A DNA stretch of 64,000 bases from an uncultured Prevotella sp. (GCA_937898715.1 CALEKA010000058.1:1-64000), one strand, 5' to 3'. Numbered from the stretch's first letter, positions 22,909 through 33,520 are shown. Made by a program: numbers and translations. Notes: generated by a model from the sequence alone, not told the origin.

Positions 22909-25900
22909 TTATCTTACAGCAACCTTGAACGTGCGACCCTCGGGTACGGCTTCGGAAGAGAGGGTGACGAGGTAGGTGCCAAGGGGGATGGTGTAGGTGG
23001 CTGTAGTGGCAGAGGGTGTGAACTCACGCACCAAACGGCCCGCGGGGTCGAACACGAGGACGGACGTAAGCCGATCGTTGGGAGCAGTGGAGACCGTGAT
23101 ACGACCATCGCCAATGGGGAAGCAGCGCAGGGCGGTCTGCACGGGACCTGCCTGGATGGCTTCGGAAGTGAGCGAGTAGCGACCCTGCACGTTGGGGCGA
23201 ATGCTTACTGACAGACCTTCAACCAAGGGCGTGGAGGTGTGAGTCTGAGCGTCGTAGAGGTAGACGGGATGACGGAGAAGTTCCATACCCGTCACGCTGA
23301 AGAAGACGTCGGTGGTGTCGGCACTCAGCACGGCAAGGGGCACGTTGCGAAGATCGGGCACGTGGTTGATGGCGGCTGCCATCTGACCTGCCATAGTGTA
23401 GAGCACAGGACGAGTGGTGAGGGTGTTGGAATCGAACATCGCCTCTACGTCTTCGGCATCGCTGAAGTCGGCCTTAGCATTGCTCTGCGAGATCACTTCG
23501 GCACGGGTGCTGACGTGGTTCTGATGAGCAGTAAGCGTGAGCTGAGCCTGAGCGGTGTTGCGTACAGACGAGGTATAGGGCACGGTCATCACCGAGGTGA
23601 ACTCTATGTTCTGCAGCAAGGTGCCACTGACGGGCTTTACGAAGAAGGCGGTCATGGGAGGCACACTGTTGGCGGCTGAGGCATCGAAGGCCTTCATCTC
23701 ACCATCTACGAGGGTCCAGTATTTGGGATAGAGCTGCGTGTTCTGATCGAAGAAGCGCTTCATGTAGAGCGTAGCCATGTAGGGGTTGCCCACGAGGTAG
23801 TAGCCATTGTCGGCATGCTGGTTGGCTTGATCGATGGTCAGCACGATGCGGCCGCTGAGCTTCTGAGGATCGGTCACGGAGGCGTCTGATGTGGCCAGGC
23901 GTCCGGGTTCTGTGCGAGTGAGGCTGACTGATTGCTTGGGTGCTCCCGAAGCCGTATAATAAGTATAGACTGCATCGGCCTTGGGCAGACGGATGAGGGT
24001 GGACTGACCCGTATGGGGCTTGTCTTCGCTCAAGACTGCTGCACCATGACCAGGGGCGTAAGGCACAGTCATATCGTTGTAGCGATTACTCCACTGCTGA
24101 AGTACGGCCAAGGGATCGGTGCCAGAGTACGACTCGTAGTCGATGTAAGCATCGTAGTCGTTGCGCAAGGGGTCGGATGGATCGGTGATAACGAGCGATC
24201 CCGTGTGGTCCCAACTACGCTGATAGATGGGGTAGCCCGAACGACTATTCTCTGAGGCAGAGAAGTTGATATCCTTATAGGCCTCGGTCTGCTGGCGACC
24301 TGTGGCAGAGGGCACGTAGAAATCGCCGGCATAGACGTCCTTAAGCGGAGAAGTCCAAAGTGTCCACTGGTCGGGAGAAAGTTCGAAGTCGACCCAAGCC
24401 TTGTTGTAGTCGAGATACTGCTGATTGCGGAGTTCACCACGAGGTTTGAAGTAAACTTGGTCGCATGTGTTGGCATAGAAGCGTTCGCAATCGATGAAGT
24501 GGTTCGTGCCCGTGGTAGTGGTCTGCATGCGTGCCATGAGACAGTAGGCAATGTTGTCCGTAGCAGGGGCGTTGACCGCATTATCGAGGTAGGTAAGGAT
24601 GGAGTCCTTCGTATCTACTGCATAGCTACCGAGGAAGGGAGGCTCCACGCCATTGGGCATAATTACCTTGGTGAAGCGCATCGGCACGTAAGCCTCGGGC
24701 GAGGTGGCAGCATCCGCGGTAGGCGCCTGACTGAGCTGAGGTAGGTCGGCGCTGCCGTAGTCCTGATAATCCGTCTTATAAAGTTCTGAGCGGCTAGCGC
24801 GTCGCCAGTTGCCATCGAAGTTCCAGTTGTTATTGTTTTCCTTCACATTGGTCCACGTTACATATTCAGGCACTACTTGGAGTGTGAGGAGCGTTGTGCC
24901 GTGGCAGGTGTTGGTATGCGATGCGTCCTGTGTGGCGTCGTGATAGCTCATGGAGAGCGTGTAGTCGTATCCCTCGTGGAAGGTAATGCCGTTGGTGGTA
25001 GCGGGGGCGAGAGAGATGGATATATTCTTGTCAGTGGGCGTAATGGTTGAACTCAAAACGGTGCCTATGGTCTGACCTACATGGGCGGTGTTCATGGGGT
25101 CGGTGGTAGAGGCAAGTATGAGTTCTCCAGGCGTGGTGGTAGAGGCGTTTTGCTGGATGAACTGCAGATTGTGCAGATTGGTCGAGATGGGGCGCTGTGC
25201 ATCTACATAGGAGTGGATGGGGACGCGCAGATACGTGTTGGACTGCTCAAGCTGCTGGAGGTGTTGGAGTCCGAGGCGCAGGTAGCGTGCGGTGTGCGTC
25301 CAAGCGTCGGGGTAGGTCACCGAGGGGTAGCCCAAATTGAGCACAGGACCATCGTGGGTAAGCGTGATGGTGGTCTCGAGGGGATAGCCACAGATGGTGA
25401 AAGTCTGTGCGGGGAGGGTACGGCTATCGGTATAGGTGCCAGGGATGGGGAGCAGGCAGAGGTGGAGTATGCGGTCGGCATCCTCGGGCAGGTCAAACGT
25501 TTCGTTGAATACGTTGCTGGCCGAGAGATAGAGCTTATGCTTGTAACCGCTCGCGGGGTCAGTCACGCCTGTTACGTACTTCTCAAGCAAGTCGTGGTCG
25601 GCTTCAGAGAATGTACCCTTAGCGGGTTGCAAAGATGTTGCGTCGGGATATTCTGCACGGAAATCGGCTAAGGCAAGGTTGAGACCTGAAATGCTATTAT
25701 ACTCTACTACAGAACCTGCAAACCAGTCGAAGGGCCAACGAGTTACCTCCAATCGACCACCGTTTACGCCATCGGGAAGCGAGAGTCGGCCTTTCACGCT
25801 GACATTGACCGTACGGGCACCACATTCGGCAGAGAAGGTGGCATTGACGGCGCCATTCTCATCCGTAATCACAGCGTCTTGCTGCACGTAGCTGGTGCTC

Positions 25901-28900
25901 TCGCTATAGATAGAGCATGTGGCATCGGGTGTACCCCAAGTAGAGGGCACATAGGTCTCTATACCATTGATTACGCGGTGTTGCGGAGGTGCTATCGATA
26001 CGTAGTATTTCTGCTCTGGATCAAGCTTGAAGAATCGGTTGGCGAGAATCAGATGGGCATATTCGGATTGGTCGATGTAGATATTTTTGCGGTTGAGAGC
26101 GTCGGTGCTGTGTACGAGTATGCAGCCATACTCTGCGGTATGTCCGCGGTTGTAAGTGGAGTCGCCATACTCTATGCTTACGGGCTGACCATTGGAGGCA
26201 TGGCATAGGCGGAAGAAGAGTGGACGCACTTCGTCGGTGGCGGGATCGTCGTTGTCGGTCAAGCTGAGTGCTTCTTTCGCTTGCGAGTAGACCATAGAGA
26301 GCTTGAGCTTGGCTCCGTTTTCACGATTCTTACATAGTTCTACGTCGTCACTCTGCTGCAGCACCTCGACCTTGGGGTTCTTTGCATAGATACGTATATC
26401 ATCGATGGCAAAGTCGTTACCACCCGTACTACTACCTTGATTGTCGACGGTGATGACAAACTTCGAGAAACGCTCGGGGTGAGTGCCTGCAGCAATGACA
26501 GAAGGAGCATAGATCTGATACCACTTACCCGTCTCGGTAGCTCCTACAGACTTAAAGTCGCCTGAGGCGAAGGACTGCACGAGTTGGCGCTCCGTCTCGC
26601 CCGTCTCTTGGTTAAGGGCTTCGCCATAAAGCTTAAACACCAATTCTGGCGCGGCGGCTTTCTTATCCGACATATTAGCGATGGCAATAGAGGCTACGAG
26701 AGTAGAGCCCTCGCAGAGGTTGGCATCGAAGGTGGCGGAGATGACGGGGCGTGCTTCGTCAGTAGCATCGACGTAAGCAAAGTAGCCATACTTCGTTCCG
26801 CCGCTGCGATAATAGGTTACGTCGTAAAGCTTTTCGTTAGCCCAGTACGGACCACCATTTGGTTGGTTAGGTGAGGCAACGGAGTCGTTCATTGATTTCA
26901 AGAATACGTAGTCACCATGATAAGGAGCGTAGCGAAAGCGGCTTTTTAGCCAATTGTCAATGAGATCCATCTTATCGGTTGCTCCCAACTCAGGGTAGAC
27001 GAAGCCATAGTAGGTGCGCGACCAGTCGATAGGCTTCTCCCATATATTGTTGTTAGGATCGCCTTTGGTGTACATCTTCGTGGGCTTATTGTAGTTCATA
27101 CCCTCGAAATCATCGAAGCTAATTTCAGCCACCTTGGTATAGTTCTTCTTAAGCACTTCTTCAGTACGATTGTAGGGAAGGTTCTCCAGGTCTTCAGGGG
27201 CAGACTCTGCACGGAAGTAGAAGGTATAGGTGGCTACAGGAGAACTGCATTTGTTGGTAGCGTCGGCTTGGTCGTAGTTGTTGATATAGCCTACCACGTA
27301 ATAAGGCTTACCAAAGTTTATCTCATTGATATCCTTTACATCATCGGTAGTCTCGTAGAGATCGGCATCTGTGCTCTTGTATTCTCCGAGAAACGACTGC
27401 ATATTGACATCAAGGCCATACTTGGTGTAGAGTTTTGCGGTTTCATCATTATTATTGGTTAGTACGCGGTAGTAGTACTTCTTGCCGATACGCGTAATTA
27501 CGGTCCATGTGACAGACTTTCCTTGCTGCATTTCTGATCCAAAGTGAGCCTCGGTAGCATGCTGGGCGAAGTCGTGATTGGTGTAAGGATAGAAGTAGTA
27601 CATACTGAGGTCCGATATGGCCAGACGAATGGTGAAGTTACCTTTATTACCAGAGTAGAGGCCGAGCGTAATGTAGCCATTATCCTCATAAGCGCTACCG
27701 GAAAGGAGTGACTTCTTGATGTTTGCTGCTATCTCGCTGGCAGGGCGCACCTTGAAGAGGTAACGAAGGGAGAGCGTAGGCTCATACTTCATGGTGGACT
27801 TATTGCCTTGATAGTCCTTATAACGGCTTAGGTCGCACGCCACGTCGGAGCCAGTCCAACCACTCGAGGGCGTGTTGAACCATACGGAAGCTACGGTATT
27901 CTTACGTGACTTATCCTGTAGCTGAAACTTAAACAGACCATACGACTGCTCATCCTCATCATAACAGATTTCCTTGAGCAGTGAGCCTGCTTCGGCATCT
28001 GTAGATAAATAAGGGCATGCACGATCGGTAGCATTGTCGTACCAGCGCCAATAGCCTGTTGGTTCGAGAGGATTTCCATCCACACCAGGGTTGTCCTCGG
28101 CTATCGGTACAATGAGTTTCTTCTGCTCTCCAGGCTTTACATAGTAAGTATAGTCCCATTGCGATACTTGCTGGCGGCCGTTCTTCAGTCCTGATGGGTC
28201 GTAATTGTAGGCATAGCCTGAGGAGTGCTCGAAGCTATAAGCCACGTAAGTATACTCTGTCATGCTCGTCCAAGCTACGGGGTCTTGGGCTACGAAGTAG
28301 TCGGTATATAGATGGTTGACGTTCGTGATATTGCCTGCGACGAGTCCGTTCACGTTGTTGCTATAAAGGCATACCACCTTTATATCTTGGAGCGTTAAGC
28401 CATCGGGCAATGTGATGCGTAGGTTGCCAGGGGCGCTTGATTCCGTGGTGCGTGAGTATACGGTCATGCCTTGGGGAGTCTTGTAGAAAGAGCCTCTCTT
28501 TTCCCAGTCGTTGTCTACGTTGGTGAAGTACTGCTGGCTATTTTCTATCACCTCGCCCGTATTCTTATTGACTAGATACCAACGTTGGAATTGGTCAGAA
28601 GTACGAAGCGTGGGCAGTACAAAGTATGTAGCACTAGGCAAGCAGGAGAAAGGCTCCTGAATGGCAGTGCCTGTGAAGGGCGTGGTGACGTAGTTGGCTT
28701 GAGCGGTAGTCTGGTCTACGAGGCGGAAGATGTATTTCAGTTGGAAGTGGGCGGGCTCTGCACTTACCGATCCATTTGTAAGCGTCAAGGGATTGGTATC
28801 GTCGTCAGCGTTGGCCACGAGCATCACGATGCGCTTGCCCAGCGTGCCTTGATCTGCATAGTTGAGGTTGAGCAGTGCGGTCTTGTTATTGCTGTTGAAT

Positions 28901-30297
28901 GCCATGGTCGACATGCCGCTATACCAATACATGCCTTTGGTCAGTGCAATGTGTCCTGCCGTGGTCGACATGTCGGCGGAGAAGGTTCCTTCAGGGGTGC
29001 AGAAGGTGCCGTCTTCATTCTCTACGTACCAGCGGATGTAGATCTTGTGCTGACTAACATTTTGATTGGTAAGACCTAAGTCGGAGATAATCTTATCATA
29101 ATAATTTGCGAGATATACTTTCGTTGTGGTGGCATTATTGTCGGTATATCCAGGAGCGAGGTTGAAGGTGCGGCAAAGGTCCACATCGGCATTGCGCACG
29201 GAGTCTATACCGAAGTCGTGAGGCTTCTCGTAGATATATTCCGTTACGTTGGTAATGGTGGAAGGATCTTGGGCTACGAAGTAGTTGGGATATTTTTCGT
29301 TTTTCGGTGCAATATTACCTGCTACAAGGCCGCTTGTAGAGTTTGCACTTCCTTGGATCATCACTACTTTATAATCAGAGAGAACCTCTCCTGTGGGAAC
29401 GGTCAAGCGGATGCCTCCAGGGTTGGACGTGGCGGTAGCGCGTGAGAATACGGTCATGCCGTAGGGCGTCTTGCAGAATGTACCAATTCGAACCCAATTT
29501 GTGTCTACGCTGGAGAACCAGTCGGCACAGTTGTCTACAATATTTCCTGTAGCCTTATTGACAACGTACCATCGTGTGAAGATATCGTTACCAGTGGGCG
29601 TATTGTAAGTAAGCGTAGTGGTTGAGGGGCTGCATAGAATGTGATTTTGCGTGGCTACGGGCAGATTGGGGTTGACAATGTAGCAGTCGTTTGCGTTGGT
29701 CTGATCGACGAGGCGGAAGATGTACTTCAGCTGGAAGTGGGCGGGCTCGGCGGTCACGGCGCCGTCGGCAGTGGTTATAGTGTTTGTATCATCGAGCTTC
29801 GCAATGAGGGCCACTACCTTTTGGCCTACAACGCTTGCGTTTTGAAACGAAACGTTGAGCACGGCGGCAGCGTTGGCACTGGTGAGCGGTGTCGTGCTGA
29901 GCGAAGAAGTCCAATAGAGGCACTGTGTATCGGCTATATGTCCTTTACCCGTTGTGGTAGCGGAGAGTTTGCCATTGAGGTCGGCGAGGGTGCCGTCGGC
30001 ATTTTCTATGTACCAGCGGATATAGAGTTGTTGCCCTGCGGCATTTTCGCTGAGGCCGAGGGCAGTCAGAATTTGTGCATAATAATTGCCGAGGTTGATG
30101 CGCGTAGTAGCGCTCGCTGCCTGGTTCTTTGCGGGATAAGCCGCTGTGGGGAGGGTAGACTCCGACGCCACGTTGTTCAGATAAGCATGCTCCACTTGAG
30201 CATCATCCACGGCCGTGATCGTGATGGCACTGGCAGGGATGCAGGTGCAGAAGAGGAGCAGTAGGGAGAATATGTGAGAAAGAAAGTGTCGAATCAT
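22909..30297 (-). CDS. Giant secreted protein with type IX sorting domain
   Basis: A 2462-residue cell-surface protein, last gene of the fimbrial operon. A signal peptide (SLLLLFCTCIPASAI, cleaved near residue 24) is followed by two clearly homologous repeats and a third, divergent one, with a period of about 330 residues. The same strand motif recurs near residues 190 and 520 (AEPAHFQLKYIFRLVDQT) and 850 (TLSLRYLFKVRPAS). Residues 1040-1290 resemble a jelly-roll, carbohydrate-binding-type module (ISFDDFEGMNY ... FAIDDIRIYAK). A long region without recognised domains follows. The last 70 residues (VLVFDPAGRLVREF ... GTYLVTLSSE ... FKVAVR) have the pattern of a type A T9SS C-terminal signal. 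I infer a T9SS-exported adhesin, perhaps the fimbrial tip, comparable in position to Mfa5 of Porphyromonas but without its von Willebrand domain. Binding partner unknown. Confidence 0.88.
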   Translation of the reverse strand: MIRHFLSHIFSLLLLFCTCIPASAITITAVDDAQVEHAYLNNVASESTLPTAAYPAKNQAASATTRINLGNYYAQILTALGLSENAAGQQLYIRWYIENADGTLADLNGKLSATTTGKGHIADTQCLYWTSSLSTTPLTSANAAAVLNVSFQNASVVGQKVVALIAKLDDTNTITTADGAVTAEPAHFQLKYIFRLVDQTNANDCYIVNPNLPVATQNHILCSPSTTTLTYNTPTGNDIFTRWYVVNKATGNIVDNCADWFSSVDTNWVRIGTFCKTPYGMTVFSRATATSNPGGIRLTVPTGEVLSDYKVVMIQGSANSTSGLVAGNIAPKNEKYPNYFVAQDPSTITNVTEYIYEKPHDFGIDSVRNADVDLCRTFNLAPGYTDNNATTTKVYLANYYDKIISDLGLTNQNVSQHKIYIRWYVENEDGTFCTPEGTFSADMSTTAGHIALTKGMYWYSGMSTMAFNSNNKTALLNLNYADQGTLGKRIVMLVANADDDTNPLTLTNGSVSAEPAHFQLKYIFRLVDQTTAQANYVTTPFTGTAIQEPFSCLPSATYFVLPTLRTSDQFQRWYLVNKNTGEVIENSQQYFTNVDNDWEKRGSFYKTPQGMTVYSRTTESSAPGNLRITLPDGLTLQDIKVVCLYSNNVNGLVAGNITNVNHLYTDYFVAQDPVAWTSMTEYTYVAYSFEHSSGYAYNYDPSGLKNGRQQVSQWDYTYYVKPGEQKKLIVPIAEDNPGVDGNPLEPTGYWRWYDNATDRACPYLSTDAEAGSLLKEICYDEDEQSYGLFKFQLQDKSRKNTVASVWFNTPSSGWTGSDVACDLSRYKDYQGNKSTMKYEPTLSLRYLFKVRPASEIAANIKKSLLSGSAYEDNGYITLGLYSGNKGNFTIRLAISDLSMYYFYPYTNHDFAQHATEAHFGSEMQQGKSVTWTVITRIGKKYYYRVLTNNNDETAKLYTKYGLDVNMQSFLGEYKSTDADLYETTDDVKDINEINFGKPYYVVGYINNYDQADATNKCSSPVATYTFYFRAESAPEDLENLPYNRTEEVLKKNYTKVAEISFDDFEGMNYNKPTKMYTKGDPNNNIWEKPIDWSRTYYGFVYPELGATDKMDLIDNWLKSRFRYAPYHGDYVFLKSMNDSVASPNQPNGGPYWANEKLYDVTYYRSGGTKYGYFAYVDATDEARPVISATFDANLCEGSTLVASIAIANMSDKKAAAPELVFKLYGEALNQETGETERQLVQSFASGDFKSVGATETGKWYQIYAPSVIAAGTHPERFSKFVITVDNQGSSTGGNDFAIDDIRIYAKNPKVEVLQQSDDVELCKNRENGAKLKLSMVYSQAKEALSLTDNDDPATDEVRPLFFRLCHASNGQPVSIEYGDSTYNRGHTAEYGCILVHSTDALNRKNIYIDQSEYAHLILANRFFKLDPEQKYYVSIAPPQHRVINGIETYVPSTWGTPDATCSIYSESTSYVQQDAVITDENGAVNATFSAECGARTVNVSVKGRLSLPDGVNGGRLEVTRWPFDWFAGSVVEYNSISGLNLALADFRAEYPDATSLQPAKGTFSEADHDLLEKYVTGVTDPASGYKHKLYLSASNVFNETFDLPEDADRILHLCLLPIPGTYTDSRTLPAQTFTICGYPLETTITLTHDGPVLNLGYPSVTYPDAWTHTARYLRLGLQHLQQLEQSNTYLRVPIHSYVDAQRPISTNLHNLQFIQQNASTTTPGELILASTTDPMNTAHVGQTIGTVLSSTITPTDKNISISLAPATTNGITFHEGYDYTLSMSYHDATQDASHTNTCHGTTLLTLQVVPEYVTWTNVKENNNNWNFDGNWRRASRSELYKTDYQDYGSADLPQLSQAPTADAATSPEAYVPMRFTKVIMPNGVEPPFLGSYAVDTKDSILTYLDNAVNAPATDNIAYCLMARMQTTTTGTNHFIDCERFYANTCDQVYFKPRGELRNQQYLDYNKAWVDFELSPDQWTLWTSPLKDVYAGDFYVPSATGRQQTEAYKDINFSASENSRSGYPIYQRSWDHTGSLVITDPSDPLRNDYDAYIDYESYSGTDPLAVLQQWSNRYNDMTVPYAPGHGAAVLSEDKPHTGQSTLIRLPKADAVYTYYTASGAPKQSVSLTRTEPGRLATSDASVTDPQKLSGRIVLTIDQANQHADNGYYLVGNPYMATLYMKRFFDQNTQLYPKYWTLVDGEMKAFDASAANSVPPMTAFFVKPVSGTLLQNIEFTSVMTVPYTSSVRNTAQAQLTLTAHQNHVSTRAEVISQSNAKADFSDAEDVEAMFDSNTLTTRPVLYTMAGQMAAAINHVPDLRNVPLAVLSADTTDVFFSVTGMELLRHPVYLYDAQTHTSTPLVEGLSVSIRPNVQGRYSLTSEAIQAGPVQTALRCFPIGDGRITVSTAPNDRLTSVLVFDPAGRLVREFTPSATTATYTIPLGTYLVTLSSEAVPEGRTFKVAVR

Positions 30298-30345
30298 CTT
30301 TGCTGAAGAAATATGATTGTTACTTAATGGCTAATGTCGTATAGT

Positions 30346-31755
30346 TTAGTTGCGCACGATGCGTAGGTGGTACACTAAGGTGCGGCCCGTAGCATTGTGT
30401 GTGAGGTAGAGTGTGTGGTAAGCTTCGCCTGTGGTGGTGCCGAAAGAGCCTGCCACGTATCCGCCTCGCTCGAACCATGTTGGATTCTTATCTTCGGCAT
30501 AGAATCCAGAGGGTGGTGCTGAGGGATAAGACTCTGTGGTGAAGCGCGAGAATGTCCAGTCGGCATCGGGAATAGTCTGTCCGTCGGAGTAGCGGCTCAC
30601 TTGTGGCTGAAGACGGAAATCGCCACCGCCGTTGAAGGTACAGGTGAAGGTGCCGTCAGCCTCCTTTACCGAACTTGGAAGTACGCCTATGGCGGGGAAA
30701 TCGAGCGGTATAAGGTCGAGTTTATAGTCCTGCAGGGTGATCGGTATCATGCGCCAATCGTTGCGAGCTATGGTGCTCCATTCTCCATTTTCATTGCTCA
30801 CCACGCTGTATCGTTGCTGCGTGGTGGTGCCGTCGGCGCGGGTCAGGTCTACGGTGAGCATAAACTGGCTGAAGGCATTGGTAGGAGTGGAAGTCTCGTT
30901 GACGTATAGAGTCTGTGTGAAGGAAGCCCCTTGTGCCAAATCTTTTCCGTTGAGCGACTGTGTGAATGCGCTTTGTGGCTGTGTGCCATTGAGGTTGGGA
31001 CTTTGCACCACCTGCGTGTTGGCATCAGTAGGCGTGGCAGAGGGGAAGAGCATGAGGTTGCGTTCATCGCCTGTAGGGTTGGAGGTGAGGCGGTCGATGG
31101 TCACGCTGTTGAGGCTCACCTTTTCGCCCGTTTGGTTGGTAAAGGTAAGTTCTATTTTTGCGAGCATACGCACTACGTAGAGGTGCTTCGTCTGCTCATT
31201 GTCAGCATTGGTCAGCGCCATATGTGTAATGCCCGTCATGGGTATGCCTTGGTCGGAGAGCGTAGGGTCGTAGCCATTGCCCGAGAGGGCGAAGGTGGCT
31301 TGCGTAATGGAGGGCATAGCAGCTCCTTCGGTGAAGGTAGCTCCTGTAGCCGCTTCAAGCTGCGCCATGCTGATATTGGCGAATGAATAGAAAGTCTTGT
31401 TGTTGGGGGTGGTGGTAACTGACGATGCCACTTGGTCTTCTTCTTTGTTCTGTCCGTTGTCGGTCGATGTAAAGATATGCTCAATCTTTCCATCGGCATT
31501 GTTGACCATGATTACGATCCAGTTCTGTATTAGTTCGTCGCCCTGCTGATAGCTCCAGCCCAGCGAAGTTGATACACGACGTGAGCGAGACGCACCATGG
31601 TTGCTCTCCGCTGTGTTGACGGAGGGAGCAATGTCGAGCGAAATGCGTATAGGGTCTTTCCCATTGGGATAGTTGGGGTCGGCAATGTCGTTGCCGCAGG
31701 CGGTAAATGCGATAGCTGCGATGAGCATGAATAGATGGTAAGTGAGATGCTTCAT
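30346..31755 (-). CDS. Fimbrillin-like accessory lipoprotein
   Basis: A 469-residue exported lipoprotein: MKHLTYHLFMLIAAIAFTACG ends in a lipobox with Cys20 as the lipidated residue. The body is rich in beta-strands and Thr/Asn, and NLMLFPS and LYVNETSTPTN-type segments match the fimbrillin-like (FimA/Mfa accessory subunit) architecture, in which the lipoprotein is proteolytically matured and assembled by strand exchange. It lies between another fimbrillin-like gene and the giant surface protein, with only 48 bases to the latter, so they are very likely co-transcribed. A role as a minor or tip-proximal subunit is inferred from position. Confidence 0.78.
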   Translation of the reverse strand: MKHLTYHLFMLIAAIAFTACGNDIADPNYPNGKDPIRISLDIAPSVNTAESNHGASRSRRVSTSLGWSYQQGDELIQNWIVIMVNNADGKIEHIFTSTDNGQNKEEDQVASSVTTTPNNKTFYSFANISMAQLEAATGATFTEGAAMPSITQATFALSGNGYDPTLSDQGIPMTGITHMALTNADNEQTKHLYVVRMLAKIELTFTNQTGEKVSLNSVTIDRLTSNPTGDERNLMLFPSATPTDANTQVVQSPNLNGTQPQSAFTQSLNGKDLAQGASFTQTLYVNETSTPTNAFSQFMLTVDLTRADGTTTQQRYSVVSNENGEWSTIARNDWRMIPITLQDYKLDLIPLDFPAIGVLPSSVKEADGTFTCTFNGGGDFRLQPQVSRYSDGQTIPDADWTFSRFTTESYPSAPPSGFYAEDKNPTWFERGGYVAGSFGTTTGEAYHTLYLTHNATGRTLVYHLRIVRN

Positions 31756-31818
31756 TGCTTGTACGATAAATATTACCTTAACGATAGATGCTTCCTTGCG
31801 TAGTGAGATGAGTGGGGA

Positions 31819-33294
31819 CTACATAATGATCTCGCTGTGTCGATATTGTTGCCAGGGGAGCACCTTAATATGGAGCGAGATCTGGAAGTTGTCGGGCGTC
31901 ATCTCTACGGCGCTGATATGGATGCGGTAGATGCAGTTGCGCACGATGCCGAGCGCCATAGGCTCTGTGAGATGAGCTGTAGCGAGCTTGGTGCGATGCA
32001 CGATGATGTAGTCGTAAGTACGCTCGTAAGCGTCGGCTTCATTGCCGTTGGGCACGTAGGTGCCTACGAAGCGAAGTCCGGTGGCGTAGGTCATCACGTC
32101 GGTGCTGTTTTGCACGGCAGCGCTGAGTGTGTTTTCGGCGGTGTAGTCCAGAATGTAGTAAGGGTGGGCTGCGTCGTCGCTATTGCTGTAGACGCCCTGT
32201 CTTACGGGGTAGCGCTGACGGAGCATGGCGCCGTTTTGTGGGAGTGATTCGTATCGATTTTCTCCGACGTAGAACGCTTGATAGTCGGCGCTCGGCGTGG
32301 AGGCAATTCCTTTGCGCAGCGTGAATGGATCGATCACGTAGCGCACGCTGCCGTTGCTCAGAAACTCCGATCCGAGCCACGTCGTGGTGCTCTCCGGATC
32401 CTGCGTTGTGGTGTTGACGTCAGATAGGTGCTTAAATAGGTAGCACTCTCGCGTCACGTTGAATGGCTCTACATACTTTAGGCGGAAGCGGCTGTTGGTG
32501 GCAGCACCATTGTTTGTCACGTGGTAGTCATAGTAGAGCAGGTTGCCCTCGCCGTCGGTCACGGCGTCGGCTGTTGGCACGAAGTCGAGTCGTGCAGCGA
32601 GCCTCTCGAGCGTGATGGGCTGTCCGTCGGTGGTGGTGTAAGCGTCGTCAAGTGTACCCTTATGGGTGCTCCCTGTGCCTACGATGATATGGGCTTCGGT
32701 GGCTGATGCCATGACGAAGTTTCTGCAGCACTCTGCTCGATTGGGGTCAATCCCCTCGTTGCGCACGAAGGGTTCTGACTGGCAGAGGTAGTTGCGCACC
32801 TGCTCAAGACTTTTCCCGTCGAGCGAAGCGAGGTCGGCGTTAGCCACGAGCAGTACGGCGTATGAGCCAAACTCCATGTTTTCGGGTAGCAGCTGAGCAC
32901 CGGTGGTATAGGTGGTATAGCCTCCGCTGGTGGAAGCACTTCCTTGCGGTTGTGCATCCCAGCAGAAAGCTCTTACGCTGATTTGCGAAGCATTGGTAGT
33001 ATTGATACCCGTGCCCTCGGGGTCTTTGAAGAGTATTACGCTGAGGCGCTCCACGTTGTTTTCACGGCTGAGGGCCTCTTCGCGGTCGTAGTCTTCCTGC
33101 GTGGCACGCGAGGCATACCTTTCATCGGGATGATTGGCCACGTTTACTTGTAGGCGCACGTAGGTCTGTCCTGTGGTGCGGAGAGTGTCATCGCCTGGTT
33201 GCGGTGAGTCCGAACTGCAGGAGGCCATTCCCCACATCAGTAGCAATGTGGTGAGTGTGGAGAAGAGTCTGTATGTCAAACCTTTGAGTGACAT
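31819..33294 (-). CDS. Mfa1/FimA-family fimbrillin (lipoprotein)
   Basis: A 491-residue lipoprotein with lipobox LLMWGMASCSS (Cys near 27). The N-terminal domain has the family-type opening VRLQVNVANHPDERYASRAT and VERLSVILFKDPEG, and an arginine (RYASR) sits where fimbrillins are cut by trypsin-like proteases during assembly. The C-terminus NCIYRIHISAVEMTP ... ISLHIKVLPW matches the final strands of Mfa1/FimA-like proteins. It lies between the Mfa2-like anchor gene and the next lipoprotein gene, 63 bases apart. It is probably a structural or accessory fimbrial subunit. Confidence 0.85.
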   Translation of the reverse strand: MSLKGLTYRLFSTLTTLLLMWGMASCSSDSPQPGDDTLRTTGQTYVRLQVNVANHPDERYASRATQEDYDREEALSRENNVERLSVILFKDPEGTGINTTNASQISVRAFCWDAQPQGSASTSGGYTTYTTGAQLLPENMEFGSYAVLLVANADLASLDGKSLEQVRNYLCQSEPFVRNEGIDPNRAECCRNFVMASATEAHIIVGTGSTHKGTLDDAYTTTDGQPITLERLAARLDFVPTADAVTDGEGNLLYYDYHVTNNGAATNSRFRLKYVEPFNVTRECYLFKHLSDVNTTTQDPESTTTWLGSEFLSNGSVRYVIDPFTLRKGIASTPSADYQAFYVGENRYESLPQNGAMLRQRYPVRQGVYSNSDDAAHPYYILDYTAENTLSAAVQNSTDVMTYATGLRFVGTYVPNGNEADAYERTYDYIIVHRTKLATAHLTEPMALGIVRNCIYRIHISAVEMTPDNFQISLHIKVLPWQQYRHSEIIM

Positions 33295-33347
33295 GGTTAT
33301 CTTGGGTGATGTGCTAATGTTTTAATGTGGTTGGCGCAGTGGGGGGT

Positions 33348-33460
33348 GCCGACGCGGGACGCGTCGCCCACAGAGCAAAGTGGGGGGCATTCTTGCTTAC
33401 AGAGCAAAGTGGGGGCATTCTTGCTTACGCCGACGCGGGGACGCGTCGCCCCCAGTATTG
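33348..33460. repeat. Two GC-rich palindromic repeats in the fimbrial operon
   Basis: Copies at 33348-33374 and 33429-33460 in the same orientation, separated by a short local duplication (GAGCAAAGTGGGGGCATTC twice). They lie between two co-directional fimbrial genes, so they may affect read-through or message processing. Confidence 0.85.
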
Positions 33461-33486
33461 GCTGAAAGGCTATCAGCCAGAATGTA

Positions 33487-33513
33487 ATACTTAATACTTT
33501 ATACTTAATACTT
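33487..33513. repeat. AATACTT repeat at the 3' end of the Mfa2-like gene
   Basis: AATACTTAATACTTTATACTT-type array directly past the stop codon of the minus-strand Mfa2-like gene, in the usual gene-end orientation. The stop itself lies in a small palindrome (CGAAGATCAGAGATCTTCG). Confidence 0.85.
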
Positions 33514-33520
33514 ACGAAGA

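Noticed and set aside
22708..23211. A frame running from the ATPase cassette into the giant gene.
   Set aside because: It is mostly the complement of the giant gene and begins in duplicated non-coding sequence.
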